From: Ampelocalamus luodianensis | Taxonomy: Eukaryota > Streptophyta > Magnoliopsida > Poales > Poaceae | Direction of reading: 5' to 3' | Assembly: GCA_036346255.1 (NCBI GenBank) | Contig: CM070640.1 | Location: 39,923,238-39,987,237 of the forward strand | DNA: 64,000 nucleotides | In this document: positions 44,317 to 57,216 of the stretch, in pieces | How positions within the stretch are numbered: position 1 is the stretch's first letter | Layout: the number at the start of each line of letters is the position of its first letter | The notes under the pieces: generated by a model | Database searches by the model: none | The model's input: only the letters and a program-made list of their open reading frames with translations | What the model was told of the DNA's origin: nothing | Made by a program: the position numbers and the translations under genes

Positions 44317-44849
44317 ATTGGTATCAGAGCGAGGTTCGACACAAGGAGAAGTTGTCCGGTGACGGCTCACCAAGCAGTGGCGCGCCAACGCAGCTCGATG
44401 TGAGGAGTGTTGGCGGCTCGGGTGCGCGCGTGTGCTGCTGACCGTAGTGGGGAGCTGGCTGCATGTTGTGCCTGACAAGCATGAGCGGCGCAAGCCTAAG
44501 ACCGCGGAGTCGACGGCCTCGTGGGGAGATCCGAGTCTCCATCGCCATCAAGTTGCGTCACAGGCGAAGGAGAATCGGCATGAGGAGATGCTGCCCGATT
44601 AGTTGTGTCATCGGCGGCAATGAGGTGGCATATACGGCGCATCAGGCGCAGCAGCGCCGGAGCGCGCGGCGGCTCGATGTGGCGAGACCGACGCATGGTA
44701 CAGTGCATGCGGCTCCGTGACGAGAGGAGACTGTACGTCGGTGGAACGCTAGGTGAGTTGCGCGTTGCCAATATGGAAGCGTTGTGTTGGTACTAGGTGG
44801 TTGCGGTGCCAGATTTGTGTGTGTAGAGTTTGAGTTCGGGGTGTGGAGG

Positions 44850-45025
44850 AGATGTGTTCGCCATCCTGAGTTGAGTCTGGGATGTTGAGGAGGTGTGTTC
44901 GTCGTCCTGAGTTGAGTCCGTTGAGTTGAGTCCGGGATGTTGAGGAGATGTGTTCGCCATCCTGAGTCGAGTCCGTGGAGTTGAGTCCGGGATGTTGAGG
45001 AGATGTATTCGCCGTCCTGTGTCGA
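44850..45025 (+). repeat. Tandem repeat in the interior of the small retroelement
   Basis: Four degenerate units are built from gagttgagtccgggatgttg, aggagatgtgttcgccRtcc and tga, with unit lengths of 50-65 bp. This accounts for most of the interior before the polypurine tract. Confidence 0.8.
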
Positions 45026-45103
45026 GTATCAGTTGGGCAAGTCGTAGTTGAGACCGACTGCTGCAACAAGTTTGAGTCGGTGTGTCAAGATTAGAGGGGA
45101 AAT

Positions 45104-45454
45104 TGTTAGCTATAATCTTGACATGCACGAATCATGGCGTGAGTTTCCGTTTAGTTGTTTCCATATATCTGAATTTGTTTCCATAATCTTACAGCTGTGA
45201 TTAGCACGTTGTAAGGAAAGGATCTGATGCTATTTTTAGCACAAAGTTTCCATGTAATTCCATGATTATAAAATAGAAGTAAACGCCAGGCGGAGAGGTA
45301 ACTTTTCCAGCGGCAAAAATCTTCTTGTTGTCTCCATGTTTTGCGTTCTCCTGGTGTTGTGTGCGTGCGTGTGTTCATGTGATAGCATGCGTGTGTATGT
45401 GATCTCGAGTATGTTCATGTGTTTTTGCTAGTCTTCTTCGGCTTGGTTCCAACA
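45104..45454 (+). repeat. 3' LTR of the small retroelement, supplies an ATG to the NB-ARC frame
   Basis: Its last 36 bases (45419-45454) encode twelve residues beginning ATG that read in phase into the resistance gene, giving a 561-codon open frame ending at 47104. A TATA-like ttataaaatag sits at about 45266-45276. Several other ATGs precede 45419, so use of this start is not assured. Confidence 0.9.
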
Positions 45455-48083
45455 GAGGCACCGCAAGTTCTTTATCGGCAGACGCACTCAGCCCTGGACG
45501 AGTCCTCAGATATCTTTGGCAGAGACGACGACAAGGAAGTTGTGGTGAAATTGTTGCTCGACCAGCAAGATCAGAAGAATCTGCGTGTGCTCCCCATCAT
45601 TGGAATGGGGGGTATGGGCAAGACGACACTAGCGAAGATGGTGTACAATGACCACAGGGTCGAGAACCACTTCGGTGAAGATGTGGCATGTGTGTCGACA
45701 ACCGATGCTTGCCCTCTTGTGAGATCCATCATTGAGTTGGTCACCAAGGAAAGATCCGACTTGCCGGACACCATCGAGCTGTTGCGAGGGCGACTGCAGG
45801 AAGCCATTGGCCGGAGAAGGTATCTACTCATTCTTGATGATGTATGGAATGAAGAGCAACGAAAGTGGGAGGAAGACCTGAAGCCACTATTGTCCTCTAT
45901 TGGTGGATCAGGAAGCTTTATAATTGTCACAAGTCGAAGCCAGCGAGTAGCCTCCATAATGGGCACACTTCGACCTCATGAGCTAGCATGTCTGAGTAAA
46001 GATGATTCATGGGAATTGTTCTCAAAGAAAGCATTTAGTAATGGTGTAGAGGAGCAGGCGGAGTTGGTCCCCATCAGCAGACGTATTGTCAAGAAATGCA
46101 GGGGGCTGCCTCTTGCTCTGAAGACGATGGGTGGTTTGATGAGCTCAAAACAACAAGTGCAGGAATGGGAGGCCATCGAACAAAGCAACATAGGGGATAA
46201 TGTCAGAGGCAAAGATGAGATCCTGTCCATACTAAAATTGAGCTACAGACACTTATCATCTGAAATGAAGCAATGTTTTGCCTTCTGTGCAATTTTCCCC
46301 AAGGGCTATGAGATGGACAAGGACAAGTTGATCCAACTATGGACGGCAAATGGTTTCATTCAAGAAGAGGGAACAATGGATTTGGCTCAGAAAGGAGAAT
46401 CCATTTTCCATAATTTGGTTTGGAGATCCTTCCTCCAAGATGTGAAAGCCAAGACATATCATTCCGGTTACACAACTTATGAGTCAATTGGTTGTAAAAT
46501 GCATGATTTAATGCATGACCTAGCGAAAGATGTCACAGACGAATGTGCAACTATAGAAGAGTTGATTCAACAGAAAGCATCTATAAAAGATGTCCGTCAC
46601 ATGCAGATGTCAATTGCTGAATTGGAACAAAACATTGGTGTGTTGAAAGGCAGGCCATCTCTCCGGACTTTGTTAGAGCAAGTAACATCACACAAGGATC
46701 TTAAGGAGTTAAGACTGGTATCAATAAGAGTGTTGCATTGTGATAGTCCTTCTATTATCAATTGTCGGGCCGTAAATGTAAAACATTTACGGTATCTTGA
46801 CCTTTCTGGGTCTCTTATTGTTAGATTGCCAAATTCGATATGTATGTTGTATAACTTGCAATCGTTGAGGCTCGATCGTTGCAAAAATCTAAAATATTTA
46901 CCGGAAGATATGAGAACTATGAGGAAGCTCATCCACCTTTATCTTTTTAGATGTTTTAGTTTGCAACGGATGCCACCAAATATTAGTCTGTTGAACAATC
47001 TTCGCACACTAACAACATTTATTGTGGACTATGAAGATGGTCGTGGAATCGAGGAGCTCAAAGACCTGCGACACCTTGCAAAAGGTTGGAGTTGTACAAT
47101 TTGAGAAAAATAAAGAGTGTGCAAAATGCAAAAGAAGCCAGTCTCCACCAGAAGCAAAATATAAGTGAACTGGTGTTGTATTAGGGCCGCGAAAGATACG
47201 ACAAGGCTGAAGATGAGGCCTGTAATGAGGAAGCAGTGTTGGAGTCCCTTGCACCTCATAGTAAACTCCAAAGTTTGGAGGTACATGGATATGGTGGCCT
47301 AGAAATATCACAATGGATGAGAGATCCTCAAATGGTCGGGTGCGTAAGAACACTCAGAATTTCCAACTGCCCAAGATGTAAGGATCTACCTGGTTGTCAG
47401 TCTCTCTTGAGTATTTGTCCTTAGAGAACATGGGTAGCCTAACCACTTTATGTAAGAGCATTGAGGCGGAAGCTGAGGGATACAACAATACCCCTCCGCA
47501 AGTTTTCCGGAAGTTAAAGGAGATGGTCTTAGATGGGTTACCGAACTTGGAGAGATGGGCAGAAAACAGTGCAGGAGAGCCTAGTAATGGTTTGTTAGTG
47601 TTTCCCCAGCTCGAAAAGTTAGAGATGGACAGTTGCCCAAAACTTGCGAGTGTCCCAGGTAGCCCGGTTCTCAATTACGTGAAAATAAGGAAATGTTGCA
47701 GTCTTGCAGTCAGCTCACTCGCACATCTCACAACGCTGTCTGAGCTGTATTACGGTGTAGAAGGTATTGCTTCTATGATGATGCCTCCGGAGGACCAGCA
47801 AAACCAAAGCCAAAGAGCTCTAGAAAACCTTCTGGAATTGACTCTACATGGTCCCAACTGCTTCGTAACAGCACCCAGTCTATCCAAATCCAAATTGCAC
47901 CTTGGGCTTTGGGAATTCTTCGCCTTTGTGGAAGAACTGAGGATTTCCAGATGCGTCGAACTTGTCCGCTGGCCAGTGGAGGAGCTCCGATGCTTGACTC
48001 GCCTCCGTTCTCTGATTATTTCGGATTGTGCCAACCTGGAGGGGAAGGGTTCATCATCCGAGGAAACACTTCCGCTGCCCCAG

Positions 48084-48209
48084 CTGGAGAGGTTACATAT
48101 TGAAGGGTGTGACAGTTCACTGGGGATCCCGATGTTGCCCGCATCCCTGGAGAGGTTGCATATTGAAGGGTGTGACAGTTTACTGGAGATCCCGATGTTG
48201 CCCGCATCC
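48084..48209 (+). repeat. In-frame 63-bp tandem duplication in the LRR region
   Basis: Two 63-bp units (48084-48146 and 48147-48209), each starting ctggagaggttRcatattga, encode two near-identical 21-residue repeats (LERLHIEGCDSSLGIPMLPAS and its neighbour). The length equals one LRR unit and keeps the frame. Few differences imply a recent duplication. Confidence 0.9.
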
Positions 48210-48593
48210 CTTGAGTTATTGAAGATTGAAGTCTGTCGTAGCTTGGTGGCACTGCCTTCAAACCTTGGAAATCTGGCAAAGCTGAGGGTGCTCAAGCTGT
48301 GGTCCTGCCATGGCCTGAAAGCATTGCCCGGCGGGATGGACGACGGTCTCGCTTCCCTTGAGCGATTGACGGTTGACGATTGTCCAGGGATAGAGAAATT
48401 TCCGCAGGGTTTCCTCCCGCGGATCCCAACCCTCAAAACCTTAAGAATATATGGCTGCTCCGACTTGCAAAGACATTGCAGACAAGGTGGGGAGTATTTC
48501 CACTTGGTCTCCTCCGTACCAAAGAGAATGATTCCAGCAGCAGAATCCAACGCAAAGAGGTTTTTCCAGAAGAGGCTCCTCCCCTCCTGCTGA

Positions 48594-49439
48594 CTCTCAA
48601 CTGATCGAGGTGCGTATCCTACGTCTATATATGCTTCTTCTCTTCCATTATCTCCTTGCATTGCCTTTTTCTTTTAGAGAATACTGGTAATTTATTGATC
48701 ACTAAGGTGTTGCGAACGGCTTCGTTGCCATGTGTTCCGGCCGGCCGTGCCATGGGAATAATGCGTGCGTACGTGGACTAGTAGTGTATGCTAGTTTACT
48801 ACGTACTTCTACTTTTGTATTGTACTTGCACTACTACTCGTGTTGGTGTTTAATTGTGTGCGGAGAAGAGAAAACGCTACTGGTTTGTGGAAAATATCGG
48901 GGGGTTTATCGACCAATATTTTCAAACAGAGATTTAACTTTCAGCCGAAAATTGACTAAAATTTTTAATAAACCTGAAGAATTTGGTCGTATACATCTCT
49001 TGGCAGCCAATAACGCAATCAAAGAAATTGAACAAATGCGTAGTCATATACATCCGTTTAGCTAAACTTTCAAATGAATCTGAATTTTTTTTCCCGGTAT
49101 GTTTTTTCTGGGCATCCAAACGAGATGCGGTTTATCCGGGTTCTAAAGGATTGATCAAGAGCAGCGGTTTCTCTCTCTCTCTCCTTTGACAGGAACATTT
49201 CTATTCCATTATACTGGGCGCACGACTAGATCATCGACTACTACACGCAAAACATCATCTGGGAACTGATCCGTTCCGTCCACAACCCATGAACTCGAGA
49301 GCCCTACCACAACCTCCTATGGCAAGAACATGAGGTGCATTATTACATGCCCTAGGGCAAAACTCTACTCAACACTCGATAAAAAGTTTAACAGAAGGGA
49401 ACTCCTGAGTTCGCAGAACAAAATTCTGTTCGGCGCAAG
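48594..49439. other. Downstream flank of the resistance gene
   Basis: No gene is recognised. A possible splice donor, gag-gtgcgt, lies 17 bp after the stop. The remainder is AT-rich with a (tc)n run at 49173-49183. Confidence 0.4.
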
Positions 49440-50045
49440 ATCAAAGGCCACCTTGCCTGGTAGATTCATGAAATGCCCAATCAAAGTTTACATTTAACCG
49501 ATTCGTTGCTGGAGCAGCCCACTTGGGATTAACATTAACGCCCGGGTTGTCCTCCTTCAAGTGCACTCGGCCAAATTCGTCAATATACTTCTGGATTCTG
49601 AAATGAAATTCATCTATTTTGTCCGGTACCTCAGCATTGTTTGCCTTGTTTCTCTCCGCCCACCATTGCTAGAGAAATATAGCAACCTTCAGAGCTTGCT
49701 TCTGACCCTGTTGCACAATGCAGCTGACTACCTCCTTAGCTGCAACATATTCCTCCATTTCTAGGCGCACATCTTCCATTTGTGCTGCTCTCCACCTCTG
49801 TTTGACATGTTTGCATTTGAAGAACAGATGGCCCACAACCTCATCTTGGCGATTGCAAACCGGCCAAATCGTGTTGATCTCCATACCTCGCCTCCTGATG
49901 TTTGTGCGTGTGGCGAGACTGTTATGTCTCAGACTCCATAAGAAGTGGATAATTTCTTTAGGGCATGGCAGACTCCATAACTTCTTCCAGTCCAGTATAT
50001 TGTTGTGTGTCGTATACTATTGATCCCCACAACTGTAATTGCCAT

Positions 50046-51965
50046 TGTTGGACCGAAATGGCGACTAGAGTGGGGGTGAATAGGAGCACAAACTCTTTTT
50101 GTCTCCAAATCAAATTCAATACGAATATCACTCCAATAGCTATGAAAGCTATTAAGATCAATCAATCAAGCACAGCGGAAGACTTGTATTGAATCCAATC
50201 AAAACCCCAAAAGAAATGACCACAAACACAAGAAGACAGCATGATGAATAGTACTCGAAAGTATAGTGGTCGATGAACAGTACTCGTAGCTTATACTAAA
50301 AAATGAGCAGTGCTCGAAAGAGTAGTACTCGAAAGCTACAGTGTCTTGCTACAGTACTCGTAGCAAGAACTCGAAATGAATAGTACTCGCTGCTACAGTA
50401 CTCGTAGCTACAGTGTCGTGCTACAGTACTCGTAGCTAGCACTCGAAATGAACAAGAACTCGATGCTACAGTACTCGGTACTCGATGCTACAGTACTCGT
50501 AGCAAGAACTCGGTACTCGATGCTACAGTACTCGTAGCAAGAACTCGAAACGAATAGTACTCGTAGCTACAGTAAAATCAGCACAAGAAACTGAATTTCA
50601 GCACGATTTCGAGATCGAAAAAGATCTAACTTTTGCTCCACAACTCCAAACTTCACGAAACTTGACACACACCTTCTCAAAGATGTCAGGAACCTATTCC
50701 ATGCAACGATCGTCAAGATTCTTGCCAAAGTTCCTATCTTTTTCAGTTTGAACGAAGGGTGCTCCAAAACCGAGTCAAAATCGAAATATGATCTAAAGAC
50801 TTGCTCGTGGGTGATTGGTGATCAAGAAGATCCTACATGTGTTCCCACATGTCACAGCAAGCTAGATCAAGAAAGGAAATCAAGCAAAAGCTCCCAACAC
50901 GAAATCTCAAGAATCAACCCAAAAGGGAGAACGAAGAACAGAGAGAACAGAGAGCAAGAACAGAGGAAAACTTCAGATTTCCATTCATTGAATCAAGAGA
51001 GAAATACAAAGAGATACATCCCCATACGCATGGACATTCGAACAAGGAAGATTACAAGCTCGTCAAACCAATCTCTCCCTCTCCAACTCAAGAACACAAT
51101 CCATACATGCTTGAGAGGAGATGATACACAGTCTCTCAAGAGACCAACGAAGGGGACACAGAGGGAACACAACTCTGCCTCTCCCAACAACTCTCAACCA
51201 CTAAAGCCTGAAGCCAAAGCAGACTCTACGGTCTCTTTTGACTAAAGGAAACCCCAAATCCCTTGAAGTGTTCATCGGGCTTGCAGCCCTCCAACCTATT
51301 TATAGCCCACGGCTAACGGTCTCCACCCGTTACGCCCGCTAAGACCAACCGGGCCCGCTCCGCTGTGCGACCTTGCGAAATTCCCGTTTCGCCCCTCCTG
51401 CACCTTTCGGGAAGCTTCCTCGCTCCTTGTCTCGCACGCCTCGCAACCACCTCGAGTCCACGTCGTCTTCGACACATCCCGACCGTTCTGACCTCAGCGC
51501 CACTGCGCTAGTCCGTCCACCGTGTCTCGCCACGACTTCACCCGATGTCCTTCCGAAGCTTCGCGCCCTTGTCTCGCACGACTCGTAACCACCTCGAGTC
51601 CACATCGTTTTCGACACATCCCGACCGTTCTGACCTCAGCGCCACCTGCGCCTAGTCCGGTCCACCGTGTCTCGCCACGACTTCACCCGATGTCCTGCAG
51701 TCACACAGACAATAACCACATCAAATAGCACCGCTCGATACATGAAAGTGTAACTACCATCACACTTACCATGTCGAAGTCCAAACCTGTCGAACAAACA
51801 GAATATGCAACCTAATCCCGAACGACCAAGTTTGACCAAAGTCCGACCGAGTCCGATTGCGCCACGCAACGACTCGACTCCGATCCACCCAAACCAAACT
51901 CGACTTATCTAAACCAATGTCAATTACTCATCATACACATGGGATGACCTCCACATGGTCTCTCA
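50046..51965 (-). repeat. Copia 3' LTR
   Basis: It is nearly identical to 59767-61681, differing mainly by small indels, many in C-rich words (for example cgctagtccgtcc against cgcctagtccggtcc). A minus-strand TATA box, ctataaatagg, occurs at 51295-51305 and at 60999-61009 in the partner LTR. Confidence 0.95.
50240..50575. repeat. Cluster of self-complementary repeats in the copia LTR
   Basis: Words gctacagtactcgtagc, agtactcgaaa and gcaagaactcg recur at least five times in about 330 bp. The first is itself a hairpin (gctac...gtagc). The same cluster is at about 59965-60280 in the other LTR. Confidence 0.85.
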
Positions 51966-53850
51966 ATCTCCCCCTTGATGAGTATATTGACAAACCCAGA
52001 AAAACATGAAGTAGAGTTTGATTTGCAAAGTCCAACATGGTCCAAAGAAAAGAATGAAACTCATGACCATGTCGTGTAAGGAATACTAGAGCAACAAGCA
52101 AGGAGGAAATCTTTTCTCCAAAGATCTAAAAAGATCCCACACTAGCTTTTTCTTCTCTATTCTCCCCCTTTTTCTTTACTATTCTCCCCCTTTTGGCAAT
52201 AAACACATCAAGATGCAAAAGAGAGAATATGACATGTCAATGGATGAAAATGGTCAAGTCGATTTATTTTAAGCATGTTGAGCCATGAGAATTATCCATA
52301 ATGACCATAATGAATTACACCCACCATAACTCAATAAAAGGCTATCTAGATCATGACAAGACATGTATATCCTAGCTTGAGCACATAGATGACGATCTGA
52401 AATGAAATGCATATTATGAGCATGTCAAGTCATCAATAAGCAAAGTCTAACTAGAGATATCCAAGGATGATGCAGCCATGTCAATAAGCTAAGCGGAACA
52501 AGGAAGCTAATATTGAGTCAATTAGAGTGCTACAAGCTCAAGAGTGTATCATGTGTTTAAGCACTTTTCATCTTTAGATGATTAAGCAAATTTTGCACAC
52601 TTGACATATTTTCTTTTAAAGCTTATGGCTGTTTTCAACCAAGAATTTTGTCATGTGCTAGATCTCAAGCCTTATGCGACTACTCCAAGCGAGAAGCTTA
52701 AGAAGATAGTCTAGGTCATCCAAAACTCCCCCTGAGTTCATGCCTAGTGCAATGGCAAGCCGTCTCGTGAGAAAGAATTGGTGAAATCAGTTTTTTCGCA
52801 CATAGAAAGAGATCTTTTTGCTTTTAACAGGTTGTGCTAACTTATGATGTATCAAGAGACGAAAATAGCTCAATCTAAGGCTCAACAAAGATTCAATGCT
52901 CAACTAAGCCTATTTGACATGGCATGAATCATAAAAGGATAGCTCAAGAAGGACTAGACTCAAATGCTAGCATGACAAGTTTTTAATTTAAGTGGAGCAG
53001 TTTTAATTTACTGATCATGGCAAAAGCTAGTCTACACATCTAAAGTCATGATAAATCTAGCATATAAGCACAAGTCATGGCAAGGTGTAAAGCATTGTAA
53101 ACATGTCATAGCAGGATAATAATCAAGGCTCAATGCAACTATATTACAATGCTAGATGCTGAAAATGCAAGAAAATCCAGCTCACCCTCAACATGAGATG
53201 CAACTTTTAGTTCAAGTTGAGTTAAGTCAACATTAAGCTCCAGAAGCTCCCAAAAGAACTCCCCCTGAACTAAAGCAATAAAAACGAGAAGCTGGCAAAG
53301 AAAACAACAAACAGGCAGTTCTTAAAGCATAAATAAGATATAGAGAATACTATAGCTCAGACTGATTCTCATCTACCCCATATGACTCTAGGACTATCAA
53401 CTGCCCACCTAACACACCTAGGAGCAAACACGTACCCTGTCTACCCGAGGGTGGCCCGACCCTCGCTAGAACCTATAAGCAGTGAGTGAGCTCAACCTAG
53501 TGAGAAGAGAGACAGCTAATAAGCAGCATCCTAGAAACACAAGATAAGAGAAGGAAGTCTAAGCAACTCGACTAGAGAAACACTCTAATCTATGCTAGGA
53601 GGACTAAACCCAAATGCACCCAAAATGCAATGCAACAACAAGGAGTAAGAGCATAATTAGTATAGTAAAGCAGTAAAGAATAGAAACTCCCCTCACTACA
53701 GTCCATAGGACAGACGGACCACTAAGCTCTCCCCAGAGTGAAAACCTCGAACTATCCAATGGCTTGGTGAAAATGTCACCAACCGGTGTTCACTCTCCTG
53801 GCCGGAGCAATATGTCACCCTTCTCCACATGGTCTCTAAGGAAGTGGCGA
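51966..53850 (-). other. Copia 3' non-coding region and polypurine tract
   Basis: About 1.9 kb lies between RNase H and the 3' LTR. On the minus strand it ends in aagggggagat directly before TGAGAGACC. No frame longer than 60 codons lies on the sense strand and no envelope-like segment is seen. Several further purine-rich words (tcaggggga, agggggaga on the minus strand) lie inside it. Confidence 0.7.
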
Positions 53851-53853
53851 ACA

Positions 53854-56834
53854 TCAATATGCTTGGTTCGAGAGTCTTTGCATGAGGTTCTTAGCAATGT
53901 TGATCGCAGAAGTGTTATCACAAAAGAGTGGAACACTATCTATGACTAACCCAAAGTCCCGCAGGGTCGAAGCCATCCAAAGCACTTGGCTACAGCAACT
54001 GGCTGCAGCAACGTACTCGGCCTCTGCGGTGGGTGCAACACCTGACCGCTTCCTTGAAGACCAGGAAACAAGAGAAGTACCAATAAATTGGCAGGTGTCA
54101 GAAGTGCTCTTCCTATCTATCCTCAAATGAAGCAAAGTGCGCATCAGAAGGCTCTCAAGGAAAGACAGGATGAGGAAGAGTACCAGATACCATAGTCAAT
54201 GGTAGCTCGCAGGTACCGAAAGATGCGCTTCACCGCCTGGCGGTGAGAAACGCGAGGAGAAGCCTGAAAACGAGCGCACAGACACACCGAAAAATGTATG
54301 TCTGGTCTCGAGGCAGTGAGGTACAAGAGGGAGCCAATCATGCTGCGAAACTCCTTTTGATCAACTGGCTCGACATCTTCATCTGGGTCAAGATAGGCTG
54401 TGGAAGCCATTGGAGTCGTCACAGGCTTACCATCACTCATGTCGAAGCGTCTCAGGAGGTCACGAGTGTACTTTCCCTGATGAAGAAAGGTACCTCCCAG
54501 TGCGCTTGATCGAAAGCCAAGGAAGAAAGTCAACTCACCCATCATACTCATCTCAAACTCGATGCTCATGACATCCGAGAAGCGTGAAACCAGTATGGGA
54601 AGAGCGCCAAAGATGATGTCATCCACATAAATCAAGCAGCGAGAAAGTCGGTGCCATGCCTGGCGGATGAACAAGGTCTTGTCTACTTTACCCATCTCAA
54701 AACCATGACTTAACAAGTAGGACTTAAGCCTCTCATACCAAGCTCTCGGGGCTTGCTTAAGTCCATACAAAGCTTTGGAAAGCTTGAAGACATGGTTTGG
54801 GTATTTGGGGTTTTCGAAACCTGGAGGCTGTCGGACGTAGACTTCTTCCTCAATAAAGCCATTGAGAAAAGCACTCTTGACATCCATCTGGTAGAGCTTG
54901 AAACCCTTAGAAGCTGCAAAGGCAAACAGGATTCTAATGGCTTCAAGTCTAGCTACAGGGGCAAAGGTCTCCTCGAAATCTAGACCCTCAACCTGAGAGA
55001 ACCCCTGAGCTACCAGTCTAACCTTGTTTCGAATAACCACTCCATCCTCGCTCTGCTTGTTCTTGAACACCCACTTAGTTCCAATAATATTGTGACCTCG
55101 CGGGGGCTCGACAAGCGACCAGACCTTGTTCCTCTCGAAATTTTCTAGCTCCTCATGCATGGCAAAGACCCAAGACTCATCAGAAAGGGCGTGACAAATG
55201 TCCTTGGGCTCAAAGGAGGCAACAAAGGCAGAATGGAGACAGAATTGAGAAAAGCCAGACTTAGAGCATGTGACACGCTCGAAGAGGTCTCCAATCATCT
55301 GCTCTGAAGGATGCCTTTTCTGGATATGTCGGGGAGGTCCTGGATGAGGAGAAGAAGTGGTCTCTACCTCGTGTGCATGCGAGGCGAGGACGAGCCACTA
55401 GCTCGGAGGAGCAGAGGTAGGGCCCGATCACCTTGAGGTGCCGTGGAAGAAGGCATTACAAGGGGATGAGGAGCCGATCGTAAACAACCATCGTCTTCAT
55501 CGTCCTCATCATCCACAAAGATGGTCTCGGTGCTCTAAAGAACTCGAGATATCGCCTAGTCCCGGACCGGCCTCGTCAAGGTCACCTCGCGAGTCTCTAC
55601 CAACTTGCTAGACTCGCAGCCTCGGACCCTAAAAGCGCGAAGAAGTCGAGTAGCCTAGAAAGATACCGTCACGAGAACGTGACTCGAACTTGTCTAGGTT
55701 CCCGGACTTGAGAATAAAGCATTTGCAACCAAACACACGAAAATGAGAGACGCTGGGCTTTCGCGTATCTCACTCAGAAGTGCGGTGCAAGTGTGCCCAA
55801 GAAAACTCGATTGAAACATGGCACGCGGTCGCAATGGCTTCACCAAAAACTTCCTCGGTGTAGAGTACTCATCAAGCATCGTCCCGCCATCTCGACCAAG
55901 GTGCGGTTCTTCCTCTCCACAACGCCATTCTGGCGAGGGCGTATGGAGAAGAGAATCGTGCTCTACACTGCCTCACCACGAAACTCTCAAAGTAGGAATT
56001 CTTGAACTCCGTGCCATTGTCATGCGGATTGCTCGTAAGGCACCTAGAAGCTCAACGAAAGCCTACTAAAAGACCTCGGAAATGTGAAAACGCCTCATCC
56101 TTCGAGGCTAAGAAAAACACCAAGAATACCTCAAGAAGTCATCGACCACAACAAGAACATACCACTTCCTCCCGCTGATCAGACTCGAGTGGTCCAACTG
56201 TGTCCATGTGGAGCAATGTCACAGTGCATCGGTCATAATAATCGTGGGGAGGGTGAGAAGCGGCAACCATCTTGCCGTGCCGGCATGGAGCGCAAACAAG
56301 ATCTTTGACCATCTTGAGTTTCGGCAGACCACGAATGAGATCGTGGCCGCTAACTCGGGTCAAATGGTCAAATCCAATATGACCAAGTCTCCTATGCCAG
56401 AAAGAGAGATCGCGGGACTCAGAAGCAACTAAACACCTGAGAGGATCGCCAGAAGACTCAGCAAACTCAGCACTAAAGATCCTCCCATAACGAGAAATCC
56501 CGCAAACCAGACTACCCGAAGAATCAAGAATTTTGCAATTGTTTTTCTTAAAGCTCACCTCGAAACCGTCATCGGTAAGCTGAGAAACTGAAAGCAAATT
56601 GTACTGCAGCTTACTAACCAAGGCAACATCTTTCAAAATGAAAGAATCATTCACGCGCACAGTACCTTTGGCGATGACGCGCCCAGATGAAGCATCTCCG
56701 AAGGTGATCTTCTCATCACCTGGTGCACGGACTAGGGAAGAAAACCAACAAGAATCTCCGGTCATGTGTCGAGAACACCCGGAGTCGACAAACCAAACCT
56801 TTCCCTTCCCTGCCCGGCGAACCTGAGTCAACAA
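53854..56834 (-). pseudogene. Copia pol: protease, integrase, reverse transcriptase, RNase H
   Basis: On the minus strand the aspartic protease shows WFVDSGCSRHMTG (56780 region), followed by a gag-pre-integrase SFWHRRLGHIGFDHL. The integrase core is badly broken; only RQNGVVERKNRTL and MLDEYSTPRKF are readable (about 55950-55850). The reverse transcriptase (55298-54144) is the longest frame, with FEETFAPVARLEAIRILFAF, YQMDVKSAFLNG, LYGLKQAPRAWYERL and YVDDII. RNase H (54144-53854) shows DRKSTSDTCQFIG and APTAEAEYVAAA. A shift separates RT and RNase H. Polyprotein function is lost in this copy. Confidence 0.93.
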
Positions 56835-57216
56835 GAGAGTAAAGTCTCAGCACTGGGGTAAATCAACAGTGATTTTGGCACCCAATACTGAGTAACATGT
56901 CGAGCAGATGAGATTGTCAAGCACGACTGACCTCTATCTACCCTACGCTCTCTGTCACTCAAAGCAGAAGGTCTATGAGCGGACTGAAAGCCGTTGCTAG
57001 GTCCGATCGCTACGAGAGCGAGTCGAACACCGACAACAAGTCGATCACGCCGCGGTAGCTATCTCGATGGAGAAAACGGATCTACCCTCGGGGCGGCGGA
57101 AGTCACGACGAGAGCATATCGAGGACGAAACCGTAAAACTTAGTAAAACCGAGTCCTCGACATCGCCCAAACACGGACTCAACGAGCCTGAGACCTCGTG
57201 TTGGTCCTAGGTGCAC

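Larger units (their letters stand above)
43967..45454 (+). mobile_element. Small non-autonomous LTR retrotransposon, complete, TSD gaggc
   Basis: Direct LTRs 43967-44316 (350 bp) and 45104-45454 (351 bp) have TGTTAG...CCAACA ends. A primer site tggtatcagagc (44319-44330, initiator tRNA-Met type) and a polypurine tract ttagaggggaaat (45091-45103) are present. The flanks are gaggc at 43962-43966 and 45455-45459. The 787-bp interior has no gag or pol. I count six substitutions and one indel between the LTRs, so the insertion is young. Removing it with one gaggc rejoins the resistance-gene frame exactly. Confidence 0.95.
43529..48593 (+). pseudogene. CC-NB-LRR disease-resistance gene (Rx-N, NB-ARC, LRR), broken
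   Basis: The start gagagccATGGCTG is in good context. The Rx-N coiled-coil domain begins MAESLLLPVVRGVASKAADA but shifts frame at about 43716, 43745, 43803 and 43880, with EADDIIDDFDDEA and LNNVLKKINDLVLEMN visible. A 1.5-kb retroelement follows. NB-ARC (45470-46540) has the P-loop GMGGMGKTT, kinase-2 LLILDDVW, GLPLALKTMGG, CFAFCAIFPKGYEM and MHDLMHDLA. The LRRs run from about 46740 to the end, with a shift near 47080, a TAG at 47182-47184 and another shift near 47400. The last frame (47394-48593) ends in taa-independent tga at 48591-48593. This class consists of intracellular immune receptors. All key NB motifs are intact, so decay may be fairly recent or partly due to sequencing indels. Confidence 0.92.
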
